From contig JACKPZ010000017.1 in the NCBI GenBank assembly GCA_024233135.1, forward strand, positions 30,825-94,824: 64,000 nt of DNA, in the 5' to 3' direction. Shown piece after piece: positions 53,817 to 64,000 of this stretch. This stretch comes from Akkermansiaceae bacterium (GTDB lineage Bacteria > Verrucomicrobiota > Verrucomicrobiia > Verrucomicrobiales > Akkermansiaceae). The notes below the pieces were generated by a model that was given only the letters and a program-made list of their open reading frames with translations, did not search any database and was not told the origin of the DNA. Numbering within the stretch: position 1 is the stretch's first letter; each line of letters begins with the position of its first letter. The position numbers and the translations under genes are program-made.

Positions 53817-55577
53817 ATGCGCCTGCTGCTTTCCCTCATCGTCCTGGTCTCCGCGCTGGCCCGGGTTTCCGCACAGGAGACCTTCTTCCGCCACGTCACC
53901 GACACGGCGACCGACACACACGTCGAGCTGACCGCGCTGTTTTCCGAACCATCGCGCGGCGGCTACCTACCGGTGCGCGTGAAGTTGTCGAACAACCTGA
54001 AATCCGATCGCTCCGCACGCATCGCGTTCCATGCCGAACTCGGATTCCAAGGACGGATCCGCAGCGATTGTTCCTACGGCTTTGCCGTGCCCGCCGGGAA
54101 AACCGTGACCCAGGACATCCTCGTGCCGCTGTGCCCCAGTCCGTCGCGACACACCTACGGCGACCAGGTCCGGGTGTCCGCGACCCTGACAGGCGGTTTC
54201 GGGAAGAGCAGCGGGATGATCGACGCGGATACCGCGGATCTCCCGTGCGTTTTGCTGAGCCAGGCGCTTTTCACCGCGAACTCGTCCCGCCTCGATGCGG
54301 AAGTGGCCTCCCTGACCGCCTCACGCTATGGCGGGAACCGGTTCGCCGCCTCGTTCCTGCCGGCGCAGCTCCCTTCCGAGTGGCTCGCCTACTCCGGCTA
54401 CGATTGCCTGCTCATTTCGGAAACCGAATGGTCCGCCGTGCCGGCGGGCGCACGCAACGCGATCTTCTCGTGGGTCCGCCTCGGCGGCCGGCTCATCATC
54501 TTCACCTCGGGCGGCAGCACCGCCGGCATGCTGGGACTGCCGGAGGACCCCGGATTTGGCAGCACCTCGGTCGTGCGGAACCTCTTTCTGAGCGGCTCGG
54601 GGACGATGGGTTCCCTCGAGATCCCACCCAGGGAAACCGTCGAGATGGTGAAGAACAAACCGCCGGTCCAACCACTCGCGGAGGCCATCTCCAGCAACTA
54701 CCACTCGTCGTGGCCCTTGCAGGACAAGTTCGGCATCCGCGGTTTCCACTACGGGCTCTTCATCGTGGTGCTCATCGCTTTCAGCATCCTCGTCGGACCG
54801 GTGAACCTCTTCGTATTCGCGAAATCCGGGCGCCGCCACCGCCTCTTCCTCACCACCCCCATCATCTCGCTGGGGGCGAGCCTGCTGCTGGTGGCGCTCA
54901 TCATCTTCCAGGACGGCTTCGGCGGAAACGGCGAGCGCCGCGTGCTGATGGAGGTGCGTCCCGAAGCCGGTGAGAACGCCGCCTACATCCATCAGGAACA
55001 GTTCAGCCGCACCGGCATCCTGCTGGGAGATGAATTCACCGTCGATCCCGCTTCATTCATCACCCCGGTACCCATCGCGCGCAGCCGCTGGTCCCGCTAC
55101 ACCGATGCCTATGACAGCTCCGGCGACTTCGACCTCCAGCCGGGCGGCGGCAAGCTCAGGGCCACCGGCGACTGGTGGCAGAGCCGTTCCGAACACGGAC
55201 ACATCGTCAGCTCCGTGGTGCCCACACGCGGCAGGATCGAGGCCACCCAAACGGCGGACACCTTCGTCTCGACCTTCGAGTTTCCCATCGACCGCTTTTT
55301 CTATCAGGACAAGGACGGCAACTGGTTCCGCGCTTCGGACGTGGAGACCGGCCGGCGTTTCACCGTCACGCCGGTGGAGGCTTCGGTGATCCAGCCCGAA
55401 CTGGCCGCCGAGGCCAACGCGTTCACCTACCGCCACCGCCGGATGTTGGAAGGCGCGGGGAAACGACGCGACCACTACGTCGCCATCACCGATTCCGCCC
55501 CGGGCATCGCCACCCATCCCGGCATCCGCTGGAAACAAACCCGCACCGTCATCACCGGCCCGATCGCCACTCCCTGA
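53817..55577 (+). CDS. Exported membrane protein of the MoxR-ABC-DUF58 operon, unknown
   Basis: A 586-residue protein with a signal peptide (LLLSLIVLVSALARVSAQ). The mature part is beta-rich at first (VELTALFSEPSRGGYLPVRV). Two membrane helices sit at ~309-330 and ~345-366 (YGLFIVVLIAFSILVGPVNLF; LTTPIISLGASLLLVALIIF). The region SAVPAGARNAIFSWVRLGGRLIIF is a GATase-like patch often seen in such proteins. It begins six bases after moxR and ends six bases before the ABC ATPase gene. I cannot name its function. Confidence 0.72.
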   Translation: MRLLLSLIVLVSALARVSAQETFFRHVTDTATDTHVELTALFSEPSRGGYLPVRVKLSNNLKSDRSARIAFHAELGFQGRIRSDCSYGFAVPAGKTVTQDILVPLCPSPSRHTYGDQVRVSATLTGGFGKSSGMIDADTADLPCVLLSQALFTANSSRLDAEVASLTASRYGGNRFAASFLPAQLPSEWLAYSGYDCLLISETEWSAVPAGARNAIFSWVRLGGRLIIFTSGGSTAGMLGLPEDPGFGSTSVVRNLFLSGSGTMGSLEIPPRETVEMVKNKPPVQPLAEAISSNYHSSWPLQDKFGIRGFHYGLFIVVLIAFSILVGPVNLFVFAKSGRRHRLFLTTPIISLGASLLLVALIIFQDGFGGNGERRVLMEVRPEAGENAAYIHQEQFSRTGILLGDEFTVDPASFITPVPIARSRWSRYTDAYDSSGDFDLQPGGGKLRATGDWWQSRSEHGHIVSSVVPTRGRIEATQTADTFVSTFEFPIDRFFYQDKDGNWFRASDVETGRRFTVTPVEASVIQPELAAEANAFTYRHRRMLEGAGKRRDHYVAITDSAPGIATHPGIRWKQTRTVITGPIATP

Positions 55578-55583
55578 GTTCCC

Positions 55584-56603
<1,020 letters not shown>

Positions 56604-56606
56604 TCC

Positions 56607-58055
56607 ATGCCCGTCACCGTTCCCGCCGATTTCTCGGACCGCGTCTCGCCGGTGCTCGTCAAGGAGCTTCGCCAGGGATTGCGCGCGAAAACGTTCATCG
56701 CCCTTTTCCTCGGTTTGCAGATCTTCCTCGCCGTGATGCTGCTCTCCGCCGGGGCCTCTTCCGGAAGCAGCCAGGCGGGCTCCACCATCTCCGGAACGAT
56801 CTTCCTGTTCTTCTCGATCGCCGTCCTGCTCATCCAGCCGTTGCGCGGCATCAACGCGCTGGCAGGAGAAGTGAAGGACCGAACGATCGAAATGATGGTG
56901 CTCACCCGCCTCACCGCATGGCGCATCGTGTTCGGGAAGTGGATCGCCATCGTCGGCCAGTCCGCCCTGCTGTTCGCAACCATCATCCCCTACCTCATCC
57001 TCCGCTATTTCTTCGGCGGCATGAATCTCTTCGGCGAGCTGATGTTCCTGCTGCTCTTGTTCCTCACATCGATGGCACTCACCGCGGTGACGATCGGATT
57101 GTCCGGGAGCAACTCCGTGATCATCCGCGGACTGCTGCCGATCCTCGGCCTGCCGGTCGGCCTTTGGATGATGATGATGCTCACCTTCGCCCGCCGCATG
57201 GGCGGTGGCGGCGACCTGATGGAGGCCGTTTCACTATCAACGAAGGAGTCCCGCATCGGGGTTGGTGTGTTTGTGCTCGCCATCACCTATCTCGGCGGTT
57301 CAATGCTTTCACTCGGTGCCTCGATGATCGCGCCGGCAGCGGAAAACCACACGCTCATCCGCCGGCTTGTCGCCCTCGTGCTGATGATCGCCGCGCTCGC
57401 CGCGGGACTCTTCGGGGATTACGAAGAGGAACTTCAACTCCTGTTCGTGTTCGTCATCGCGGTGCCCGCGCTGGTCACCGCGTTCGTCGAGTATGTTCCG
57501 CTGGTGGACATCGTCCGCCGCCCTTTCCATCGGCTCGGGCCGGCGGGCAAGGTATTGGGATGGTTCTTCTACCCGTGCTGGCCATCGGGTTTGTTGTTCG
57601 GTGTCGCATTCACCGCCCTGTCCCTGCTCGCCCTCGCGTTTCACAACGATGCATCGTCCTATCATCGTTGGGACGAGGAGGAATGGACGGTGATCCTCGG
57701 GATGTTCGGCGCGCTGATGTTTCCCGCCGTCTGGCAGGCATTTCTCTTCCGCGGCGAGGACCAGCGGCTCGGCCACTACCTGCTGCTGCTCGTCGGCTCG
57801 TTCATCCTGCTCGGAATCCTCACCGCGCTCTCGGACGCGATGAATTCCTCCTCCTTCCTGTGGGGCTTCGCGTGGCACCCGCTGGCGTATGTGGCGATGC
57901 TGGAAGAAGGAGACTTTTCAGACTCCCTTCTCCTCACGGGGGTGATCCTTTGCGACGTCGTCATCGCAGGCATCCTGCTATTCCGGGCGCTCGCCGGCCT
58001 GCTGAGCGCCGAGCGGGCCCTCGACGCCGCCGCCAACCCCGGGTCCGATTCATGA
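56607..58055 (+). CDS. ABC transporter permease
   Basis: A 482-residue membrane protein with about 12 predicted helices, for example FIALFLGLQIFLAVMLLSAG, SALLFATIIPYLILRYFFGG and LFMVLLFLTSMALTAVTIGL-like segments. It begins FSDRVSPVLVKELRQGLRAKTFI, as ABC2-type permeases often do. Its stop overlaps the DUF58 start by four bases. The substrate is unknown. Confidence 0.85.
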   Translation: MPVTVPADFSDRVSPVLVKELRQGLRAKTFIALFLGLQIFLAVMLLSAGASSGSSQAGSTISGTIFLFFSIAVLLIQPLRGINALAGEVKDRTIEMMVLTRLTAWRIVFGKWIAIVGQSALLFATIIPYLILRYFFGGMNLFGELMFLLLLFLTSMALTAVTIGLSGSNSVIIRGLLPILGLPVGLWMMMMLTFARRMGGGGDLMEAVSLSTKESRIGVGVFVLAITYLGGSMLSLGASMIAPAAENHTLIRRLVALVLMIAALAAGLFGDYEEELQLLFVFVIAVPALVTAFVEYVPLVDIVRRPFHRLGPAGKVLGWFFYPCWPSGLLFGVAFTALSLLALAFHNDASSYHRWDEEEWTVILGMFGALMFPAVWQAFLFRGEDQRLGHYLLLLVGSFILLGILTALSDAMNSSSFLWGFAWHPLAYVAMLEEGDFSDSLLLTGVILCDVVIAGILLFRALAGLLSAERALDAAANPGSDS

Positions 58056-58936
58056 TGGACTCCGCCGCGTTGCAAAAGGCCCACGGCAGCGCGCTCGCCG
58101 CGGCGGGCCGCCTGCGCCTGCCGCTGCGCAGCCGCTCGTGGAAAGGCCAGGCCGGCGAGTTCGCCGGCAGCGGCACCGGTTCGTCACTCGATTTCCAGGA
58201 CCACCGATCCTACATGCCGGGCGACGACCCGCGGCACATCAACTGGCAGGCCTACGCCCGCACCGGAAGTTATACCATGAAACTCTTCCGCGAGGAGGTC
58301 CGCCCGGTCGTCGATCTGGTGGCCGACGTTTCGGAGTCGATGTTCTTCGAACCGTCGAAAGCCGCCCGCACGGCCGAGTTGTTCTACTTCATCTGCGAAA
58401 GCTGCGCCGCTGCCGGAGCGACGGTGGCCATCACCCTCGTCCGCGGCGAGGCGGCGCTTCCGCTCGACCCCTCGCTGGTCGGCAGCCACCTTTGGTGGGA
58501 GCAGGTCCGGAAACTCTCGCCCGCCGACGCCGCCGCGCCGCCGGACCTCGCCAAAGTCCCGCTGCGGGCCAACGCGATCCGCGTGTTTCTATCCGATCTG
58601 TTGTTCGAGGCGGACCCGGAACCGATGCTGCGCCACCTCACCCAGCGCCATGGCGACGTGGTGATCCTCTCGCCATGGCTGATCGCCGAGGCGGATCCCG
58701 ACTGGGATGGAAACTATGATTTCCTCGACCCCGAGCGCGGCCTGCGCGAGGCGCACCGCATCGAACCCGCCACCCTGCGCCGCTACCGGGAGGCCTATCA
58801 GAACCACTTCGCCCTGTGGAAAACCGCGGCGCGCCGCCATCACGCGGCCTTCGCCCGAATCCCGTGCGCGGATGATCTCGCGACCGTCCTTTTTCGCGAG
58901 GCCGTTCCCGCGAGAGCCTTGGAAACGATCACTTGA
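58052..58936 (+). CDS. DUF58-domain protein
   Basis: A 294-residue protein with the DUF58 core: SLDFQDHRSYMPGDDPRHINWQAYARTGSYTMKLFREEV (the GDDPRxINW...R signature) and a VWA-like DLVADVSESMFFE stretch with a metal-binding DxSxS. DUF58 proteins are common partners of MoxR ATPases. ATG 58052 overlaps the permease stop; a second ATG at 58055 is next to it. The next gene begins three bases after its stop. Confidence 0.9.
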   Translation: MMDSAALQKAHGSALAAAGRLRLPLRSRSWKGQAGEFAGSGTGSSLDFQDHRSYMPGDDPRHINWQAYARTGSYTMKLFREEVRPVVDLVADVSESMFFEPSKAARTAELFYFICESCAAAGATVAITLVRGEAALPLDPSLVGSHLWWEQVRKLSPADAAAPPDLAKVPLRANAIRVFLSDLLFEADPEPMLRHLTQRHGDVVILSPWLIAEADPDWDGNYDFLDPERGLREAHRIEPATLRRYREAYQNHFALWKTAARRHHAAFARIPCADDLATVLFREAVPARALETIT

Positions 58937-58939
58937 GCG

Positions 58940-60703
58940 ATGCCCGTTTTCGGAAATCCCCTCGGCCTGCTCGCGCTGCTCGGAATCCCGGTGGTGCTGG
59001 CGATCCATTTCCTGCAGAGGAAAGCGAAGGAACTTCCGGTCTCCACCTTGTTCCTGCTGGAGCGGACACGGCGCGAGGCGGCCGGCGGAAGAAACTTCGA
59101 GCGGCTGTTGCCGTCGATCCCGCTGTGGATGCAGTTGCTCGGCATTCTTCTGCTCGCGTGGCTGCTCGCCGAGCCGCGCTACGAAAAACCCGCGAGCGTG
59201 CAGCGCGTGGCGCTGGTGATGGATTCCTCGGCATCGATGTCGGTCTTCGACGAAACCATGCGGGAGCGCCTCGGATCGATCCTGCCGAAGCTCCAGGGTC
59301 ACGCCTCGGCGCTCGAAATCGTCGCGCTCGACGCGGTTCCCGACCAACCGCGCATCTACACCGGGACATCGACGGACGAACTTCTCGAGGCCTTCCGCGA
59401 ATGGCGGCCGCGCGGCGGCCCGGTGGACCCGTCGACCTCGCTGCGACTCGCGCGCTCCTTGGTTTCCGGCGAGGGAACGGTCTTGTATGTCACCGATACT
59501 CCGGACCTCGCCGCACCTCCCTTTGATGCCTTGCGCCTCGCCGTAGGGACTCCGGTGGAAAACGTGGGCTTCACCGGGGTCTCCTTCACCCGTGAGGAGG
59601 GCGCGCTCATATGGCGCGCGCTGGTGCGCAACCACGGTGAAACGGCGGCCTCCCGCACGTGGTCCATCGTCACCGACCGCGGCAGGTCGGAGCCGCGCCC
59701 GCTGGAACTCGCGGCGGGCTCCCTTGTCACCGTGCAGGCGGCCTTCCCCGCCGATGCGGAGCACGTGCGAATCGTTCTATCAACCGACAAGTTTCCATGG
59801 GATGACGTGTTGCCGCTCGTCGCCCCCGCACCGAAGCCGTTGAACTTCTTCGCGGGCACCAGCCCGCGGTTCGAGTCACTCGCAGCGAAACTCGCGGCCT
59901 CCTTCGATGCGGCGGAGGAAACCGCGGATGCCGCATCGGCGGATGTGTTCGTCAGCAGTTACAACCCGCTCGATCCGGTGCTGCCGGAAGGCAGCGCGCT
60001 GGTATTCGTCGAGGACGAAACCCGCACCGGAGCCTGGCTCAAGGGCGGGATCGTAGCCGAAAGCCACCCGCTCATGAGCGGCCTGAACTGGCAGTCGCTG
60101 CTGGCGCGTGAAACCATCCAGCTCGAACGCATGGAGAACGACCAGGTGCTTCTCTGGCAGGACCAGCGCCCGTTGATCCTCCTCCGCGAAAACTCCGGCG
60201 CACGCCAGCTCCTCTTCAACTTCGACCCGACTCTATCAAACATCGACAAGCAGCCCGCCTTTGTGGTGCTGGTCCATCGGTTCGTCGAGGGCATCCGCGA
60301 AGCGAAGATCGCGCCGGTGGTGGAGAATCTCGAAACCGGCCAGGCGATCCGTCTCCGCTCCGCACCCGGAAGCGAGCTGGTTTTCCAAGCCACCGATCCC
60401 GCCGGCAAGTCGATCTCATGGACCGACCCGCGGCGGGCGCCGGACCAACCCTGCTTCCTCGAAATCAAACAGGTTGACACCACCCTGCTCCGGGCCGCCG
60501 CGCACTTCGGCGACCCGCGGGAGGCGGACCTGACGGACTGCGGTGACGAAAACCCGGAACTCGGTGGCAGTCGGGCCGCCTTGGAACGGCAGACGAAACC
60601 CGACCCGCTCTGGCGGGTGTGGATCCTTCTCCTGTTGCTCTCGCTTCTCATCGCGTGGAAGTATTCCGCGCCGCGCCAACCGACCATCGAGCCCGCCGCA
60701 TGA
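58940..60703 (+). CDS. BatA-like von Willebrand factor A protein
   Basis: A 587-residue membrane protein. It opens with a BatA/aerotolerance-type helix (GNPLGLLALLGIPVVLAIHFLQRKAKELPVSTLFLLER) and a second helix (PLWMQLLGILLLAWLLAEP). The VWA domain has the MIDAS motif LVMDSSASMSVFD at ~90. A long linker leads to a C-terminal helix (VWILLLLLSLLIAWKYSA). In other bacteria such proteins sit with MoxR and DUF58 and interact at the membrane. Overlaps the next gene by four bases. Confidence 0.87.
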   Translation: MPVFGNPLGLLALLGIPVVLAIHFLQRKAKELPVSTLFLLERTRREAAGGRNFERLLPSIPLWMQLLGILLLAWLLAEPRYEKPASVQRVALVMDSSASMSVFDETMRERLGSILPKLQGHASALEIVALDAVPDQPRIYTGTSTDELLEAFREWRPRGGPVDPSTSLRLARSLVSGEGTVLYVTDTPDLAAPPFDALRLAVGTPVENVGFTGVSFTREEGALIWRALVRNHGETAASRTWSIVTDRGRSEPRPLELAAGSLVTVQAAFPADAEHVRIVLSTDKFPWDDVLPLVAPAPKPLNFFAGTSPRFESLAAKLAASFDAAEETADAASADVFVSSYNPLDPVLPEGSALVFVEDETRTGAWLKGGIVAESHPLMSGLNWQSLLARETIQLERMENDQVLLWQDQRPLILLRENSGARQLLFNFDPTLSNIDKQPAFVVLVHRFVEGIREAKIAPVVENLETGQAIRLRSAPGSELVFQATDPAGKSISWTDPRRAPDQPCFLEIKQVDTTLLRAAAHFGDPREADLTDCGDENPELGGSRAALERQTKPDPLWRVWILLLLLSLLIAWKYSAPRQPTIEPAA

Positions 60704-63390
60704 ACTTCTCGTCGCCGGAATTCTTCCTGCTCCTGCCCGCCTTCGCGCTGGCGGGCTGGTTCTGGCGCGGCCTCCGGCTGCACTCGCCGTTGCGCGCGCT
60801 GATGTTGCTGCTCGCCGTCACCGCGCTCGCCGGTCCGTCGATCCGCCGACAGAAGAACTCGCTGGACCTGCATGTTTTGTTAGACCGATCCGACTCCACC
60901 GAGGATCTGGTGGACGGCAATCTTCCCGAGTGGCGGCGGCTGCTGGAGTCATCGAAACCGGGACGCGACGACACGCTTCGTTTCGTCAACTACGGGGCGG
61001 AGGTCGCGGAACTCGGAAGCGACGGCTCGTCGTTCACCGGATCGCGCAAGCTCACGCGCAGCGGGCTCGCGCTCTCGACCATCGCCGCACAGGCGGCGTC
61101 CGACCGCCCGGCGCGCGTGCTTCTTTTCACCGACGGCTTCTCCACCGAACCGCTCCAGGAAGCCGCGAACCAACTCGAAGCGCGCGGCATCCCGGTGGAC
61201 TTCCGCTTGATCCGCGACGAGTCGCAGCGCGACTTCCGCATCAGCCGCTTCACGTTTCCCGAGAGGGTGCAGATCGGCGAGCCGTTCCTGATCACCGTGC
61301 TCGTCCGTGGTTCGGAGGACGGCACGATTCCGCTGGTGATGCACCGCAACGGCCGCACGCTGATGGAGACCGAGGTCACGGTGAAGGACGGCACCGGCAG
61401 CGTCGAATTCACCGACCGCATCGTGGCAGCCGGCTCGTATGAATACCAGGCCGAGATCCGGCCCGAGAACGACGCCCATCCCGGAAACAACCGCAACAGC
61501 CGCTGGATCGAGGTGGCCGGCGGGCCGGGGCTGCTGCTCATCACACGCTACCAGAACGACCCGGCGGCCAAGGCGTTCGAGTCGCAGGATTTCGAGGTCC
61601 GCACGGTGAGCGATCCGTCGCAACTGCATCCCGGCATGCTCAGCGGCGCGCGGGCGGTCGTTTTCAACAATGTCCCGGCGCACGAGATTCCGCAGGATTT
61701 CATCAAGGCGCTCGACTTCTTTGTCCGCGAACAGGGCGGCGGCCTGATGATGGCCGGAGGCGAGCGTTCGTTCGGATCCGGTGGATATTTCCAGTCGCCC
61801 ATCGATCCACTGCTGCCGGTTTCGATGGAGCTGAAATCCGAGCACCGGAAACTCGCCGTCGCCCTTGCGATCGTGATGGACCGCTCCGGGTCGATGTCCG
61901 TCGGCGTCGCGGGCGGCAAGACCAAGATGGACCTCGCCAACGCGGGCGCCGCCAATGCCGTCGATTTGTTAGGCCCGATGGACCAGGTCACCGTCTTCGC
62001 CGTCGACAGCGAGCCGGTGAAGGTGGTGCCGCTGACGAGGATCGAAAACCGCAAGAACGACATCAACGGCCGCATCCGCAAGGTGCAATCCGCAGGCGGT
62101 GGAATCTTCGTGTACACCGGCCTCAAGGCGGCGTGGGAGGAGCTCCGGAAGTCGAAGGCCGGCACACGGCATGTGATCCTTTTTTCCGACGCCCAGGACT
62201 CGGAAGAACCCGGACACTACGAAAAACTCGTCAAGGAGATGTCCGACGGCTCATGCACCATCTCGGTGATCGGACTCGGCACCGACCGCGACGTCGATGC
62301 GGATTTCCTCAAGGACATCGCCAAGCGCGGCAACGGCCGGATCTTCTTCTCCGACCGACCGATGGACATCCCGACGATCTTCGCGCAGGAAACCGTCACC
62401 ATCGCCCGTTCGGCGTTTCTCAAGGATCCCGTCGTGACCAAGGCCACCGGCCGCTGGGCGGAGATCTCGCCGAAACCGATCGACTGGCCGGCGGAACTCG
62501 ACGGCTACAACCTCTCCTACGCCCGCGAGGACTCGACCGTCTCGCTGCTTTCCTCGGACGAATACCTCGCTCCGCTCGTCGCCCATGCGCGCCGCGGACT
62601 CGGACGCAGCGCCGCCGTTTCCTTTCCGCTCGGCGGCGACCACTCGCAACGGGTACGCGAGTGGGACGGCTACGGAGATTTCCTGCAGACGCTCGGCCGC
62701 TTCCTGTTAGGCGAGGACACGCCGCCGGGCATCGCGCTTCGCCACCGCCTGGATGGCACGCGCCTGACGCTCGACCTGCTCTACGACCCCGAACTCTGGT
62801 CGGACAAACTCGCCGCCAACCCGCCCAAGGTGCGACTCAAGGACGACACCACCGGCATCATGTCCGACCCCTCGTGGCGGCGGCTCGCGCCGGGGCATTT
62901 CTCGCTCAGCCGGGACCTTGAGGAAGGCAGCATCGTGCGTGGGGCCGTACAGGTGGGCTCACACGCCCTGCCTTTCGGTCCGGTGACGGTCGGTTCATCG
63001 GTCGAGTGGTCGTTCGATTCGGAGCGCATCGCGGAGTTGCGGACCATCTCGGCACAAACCGGCGGCCGCGAACTTCTCGATCTCAAGACCGCGTGGCTTC
63101 GCCCACCCTACGTAGTCGAGACCGCGCTCACTCTGCCGCTTGCCATCGCGCTGCTCGTCCTCCTGCCGCTCGACGCGCTGCTGACACGCACCGGCTGGAA
63201 GATGCCGCGGATCTCCCATCACACGAAGCCGAAGGAAGCCGTCCGCAAACCCCGTGCCGCGAAAACCCCGTTCGTTCCTGAGACGAAACAGGTCATCGCC
63301 GCAGAGGAGAAACCATCGCCCGCCGCGCCGCGGGAACACACGCCGAGCGAACGTTCGTCACGTTTCCAACGGGCGAAGGACCGCAAGTGA
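60700..63390 (+). CDS. Large membrane protein with two VWA-like domains
   Basis: An 896-residue protein. Two N-terminal helices are followed by a VWA-like domain (HVLLDRSDSTEDLVDGN, MIDAS DxSxS at ~62), a beta-rich middle (FPERVQIGEPFLITVLVRGS), a GATase1-like region (RAVVFNNVPAHEIPQDFIKALDFFV), and a second VWA domain with MIDAS IVMDRSGSMSVG at ~395. A C-terminal helix (ETALTLPLAIALLVLLPLDALL, ~807-827) precedes a Pro/Ala/Lys-rich tail. It is the last gene of the MoxR operon. The two VWA modules suggest protein binding at the membrane. Confidence 0.83.
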   Translation: MNFSSPEFFLLLPAFALAGWFWRGLRLHSPLRALMLLLAVTALAGPSIRRQKNSLDLHVLLDRSDSTEDLVDGNLPEWRRLLESSKPGRDDTLRFVNYGAEVAELGSDGSSFTGSRKLTRSGLALSTIAAQAASDRPARVLLFTDGFSTEPLQEAANQLEARGIPVDFRLIRDESQRDFRISRFTFPERVQIGEPFLITVLVRGSEDGTIPLVMHRNGRTLMETEVTVKDGTGSVEFTDRIVAAGSYEYQAEIRPENDAHPGNNRNSRWIEVAGGPGLLLITRYQNDPAAKAFESQDFEVRTVSDPSQLHPGMLSGARAVVFNNVPAHEIPQDFIKALDFFVREQGGGLMMAGGERSFGSGGYFQSPIDPLLPVSMELKSEHRKLAVALAIVMDRSGSMSVGVAGGKTKMDLANAGAANAVDLLGPMDQVTVFAVDSEPVKVVPLTRIENRKNDINGRIRKVQSAGGGIFVYTGLKAAWEELRKSKAGTRHVILFSDAQDSEEPGHYEKLVKEMSDGSCTISVIGLGTDRDVDADFLKDIAKRGNGRIFFSDRPMDIPTIFAQETVTIARSAFLKDPVVTKATGRWAEISPKPIDWPAELDGYNLSYAREDSTVSLLSSDEYLAPLVAHARRGLGRSAAVSFPLGGDHSQRVREWDGYGDFLQTLGRFLLGEDTPPGIALRHRLDGTRLTLDLLYDPELWSDKLAANPPKVRLKDDTTGIMSDPSWRRLAPGHFSLSRDLEEGSIVRGAVQVGSHALPFGPVTVGSSVEWSFDSERIAELRTISAQTGGRELLDLKTAWLRPPYVVETALTLPLAIALLVLLPLDALLTRTGWKMPRISHHTKPKEAVRKPRAAKTPFVPETKQVIAAEEKPSPAAPREHTPSERSSRFQRAKDRK

Positions 63391-63398
63391 CAAGCACC

Positions 63399-64000
63399 TC
63401 ACGGCCCGCCCACGGTGACCGCGATGTTCGATGAAACGGTTTGCCCGTCGAGGTCGGTGGCGGTGACGACAATCTCCGTGCTCCCTTGCGAAACACCGTG
63501 GATCACCACGTTTCCGCCGACCACCGATGCGGTGGCGACCGACGGGTCGAGGCTGTCGACGCTGTAGCTGACGAGCGCGACCGGGTCCACCGAGAGAATG
63601 CCGACAAGTTTGGTGGGATCGATGGTCGCGGGTGCGGTCGCATCGTTCATCGGCACATCATCAAGGTCTTGGTCGGTGCCATCGACGTCCACGGTGTAGG
63701 TTTTGGTCGGCAGAAGGTTGATCGCATTGACCACGGACATTCCGTCACCGGCGACGCGGCCGAAGACGGTGAAGCCGCCGTTTTGACCATCGAGGTTGGA
63801 CGAGTTGTCGCCGATGCTGGCGAAGAACTGGGAGGTCGCGCTGTTCGGATCGCCCGGCAGCTTGGCCATGGCGACGGTGGCCGCCACGTTCGAGATGCCT
63901 GGCTCGTTGACCACCGCGGGATCGGTGACGAGTTTCGAGAAACCATCAACGGCGTCGTAGGTGAAGCCGCCGCCCTGGATCACGAAGTTGGAAGGCGAAC
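63399..64000 (-). CDS. Cyclophilin-type peptidyl-prolyl isomerase with Ig-like tail (partial)
   Basis: The visible 3' end of a gene that begins beyond 64000. The upstream part reads NFVIQGGGFTYDA, the cyclophilin core motif, then VAMAKLPGDPNSATSQFFASIGDNS and GFTVFGRVAGDGMSVVNAIN, all diagnostic of the isomerase fold. After ~110 residues comes a beta-rich BIG2/Ig-like extension (VSYSVDSLDPSVATASVVGGNVVIH…). Such multi-domain exported cyclophilins are common in this group. The N-terminus is missing, so the signal peptide cannot be seen. Confidence 0.88.
   Translation of the reverse strand, partial: SPSNFVIQGGGFTYDAVDGFSKLVTDPAVVNEPGISNVAATVAMAKLPGDPNSATSQFFASIGDNSSNLDGQNGGFTVFGRVAGDGMSVVNAINLLPTKTYTVDVDGTDQDLDDVPMNDATAPATIDPTKLVGILSVDPVALVSYSVDSLDPSVATASVVGGNVVIHGVSQGSTEIVVTATDLDGQTVSSNIAVTVGGP

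Overview
The window looks like a chromosomal stretch of a GC-rich, Gram-negative bacterium, most likely from the Verrucomicrobiota (Luteolibacter/Haloferula-like). This rests on the gene repertoire: a lipid A gene (lpxI), a Tat-exported sugar isomerase-like protein, large MoxR/DUF58/VWA membrane operons, REP-type repeats with a RAYT transposase remnant, and several toxin-antitoxin pairs. The taxonomic call is inference; no rRNA is present. Genes are tightly packed and many neighbours overlap by 4 bases (ATGA or GTGA), so most belong to translationally coupled operons.

Layout. 0.1-9.4 kb: nadE, a secreted choice-of-anchor protein, a J-like/TPR/beta-helix membrane protein, a transporter coupled to an ankyrin protein, an FtsB-like gene, a cobalamin adenosyltransferase and queE. 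9.4-11.5 kb: gph, then a repeat-rich patch with two REP-like copies around a truncated RAYT transposase and a TM2 gene that has run into one repeat. 11.5-15.0 kb: a shortened AMP-ligase diverging from a ketosynthase and a catalytically dead ketosynthase partner. 15.0-26.6 kb: CII-like regulator, RDD protein, lipoprotein/M48 protease divergent pair, zinc-ribbon membrane protein, aldo/keto reductase, squalene/phytoene synthase, PAS-SpoIIE phosphatase, SDR, Tat isomerase, recN. 26.6-30.5 kb: a 28-bp perfect inverted repeat, a RES/Xre toxin-antitoxin pair, and the metK-ahcY operon diverging from an ArsR-methyltransferase regulator. 31.4-35.7 kb: a minus-strand operon of zinc protease, inactive transglutaminase-7TM protein, glutamate-ligase-like ATP-grasp protein and a frameshifted UbiA gene. 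35.8-42.5 kb: acyltransferase, glycosyltransferase, methyltransferase, DEAD-box helicase, Phd/PIN toxin-antitoxin, ruvC, lipB, rhomboid, yecH. 42.5-47.6 kb: a parDE cassette between 36-bp direct repeats at the 3' end of moxR, then DUF4350, DUF4129 and SpoIIM genes of the same operon. 47.9-52.6 kb: RRM protein, lpxI, tRNA-Leu, DUF2071, HerA-like ATPase. 52.8-63.4 kb: a seven-gene operon (MoxR, membrane protein, ABC ATPase, ABC permease, DUF58, BatA-like VWA, double-VWA). The window ends inside a cyclophilin gene.

Themes. Methyl-cycle control (metK, ahcY, SahR-like regulator) is compact and self-contained. The two MoxR operons look like halves of the common MoxR-DUF58-DUF4129-SpoIIM-RDD cluster, each with its own MoxR ATPase. 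Several promoters place the -10 hexamer only 6-9 bases before the start codon, which suggests leaderless transcripts, notably for all three antitoxin genes. The most unusual structure is the parDE cassette whose flanking repeat regenerates the last codons of moxR.
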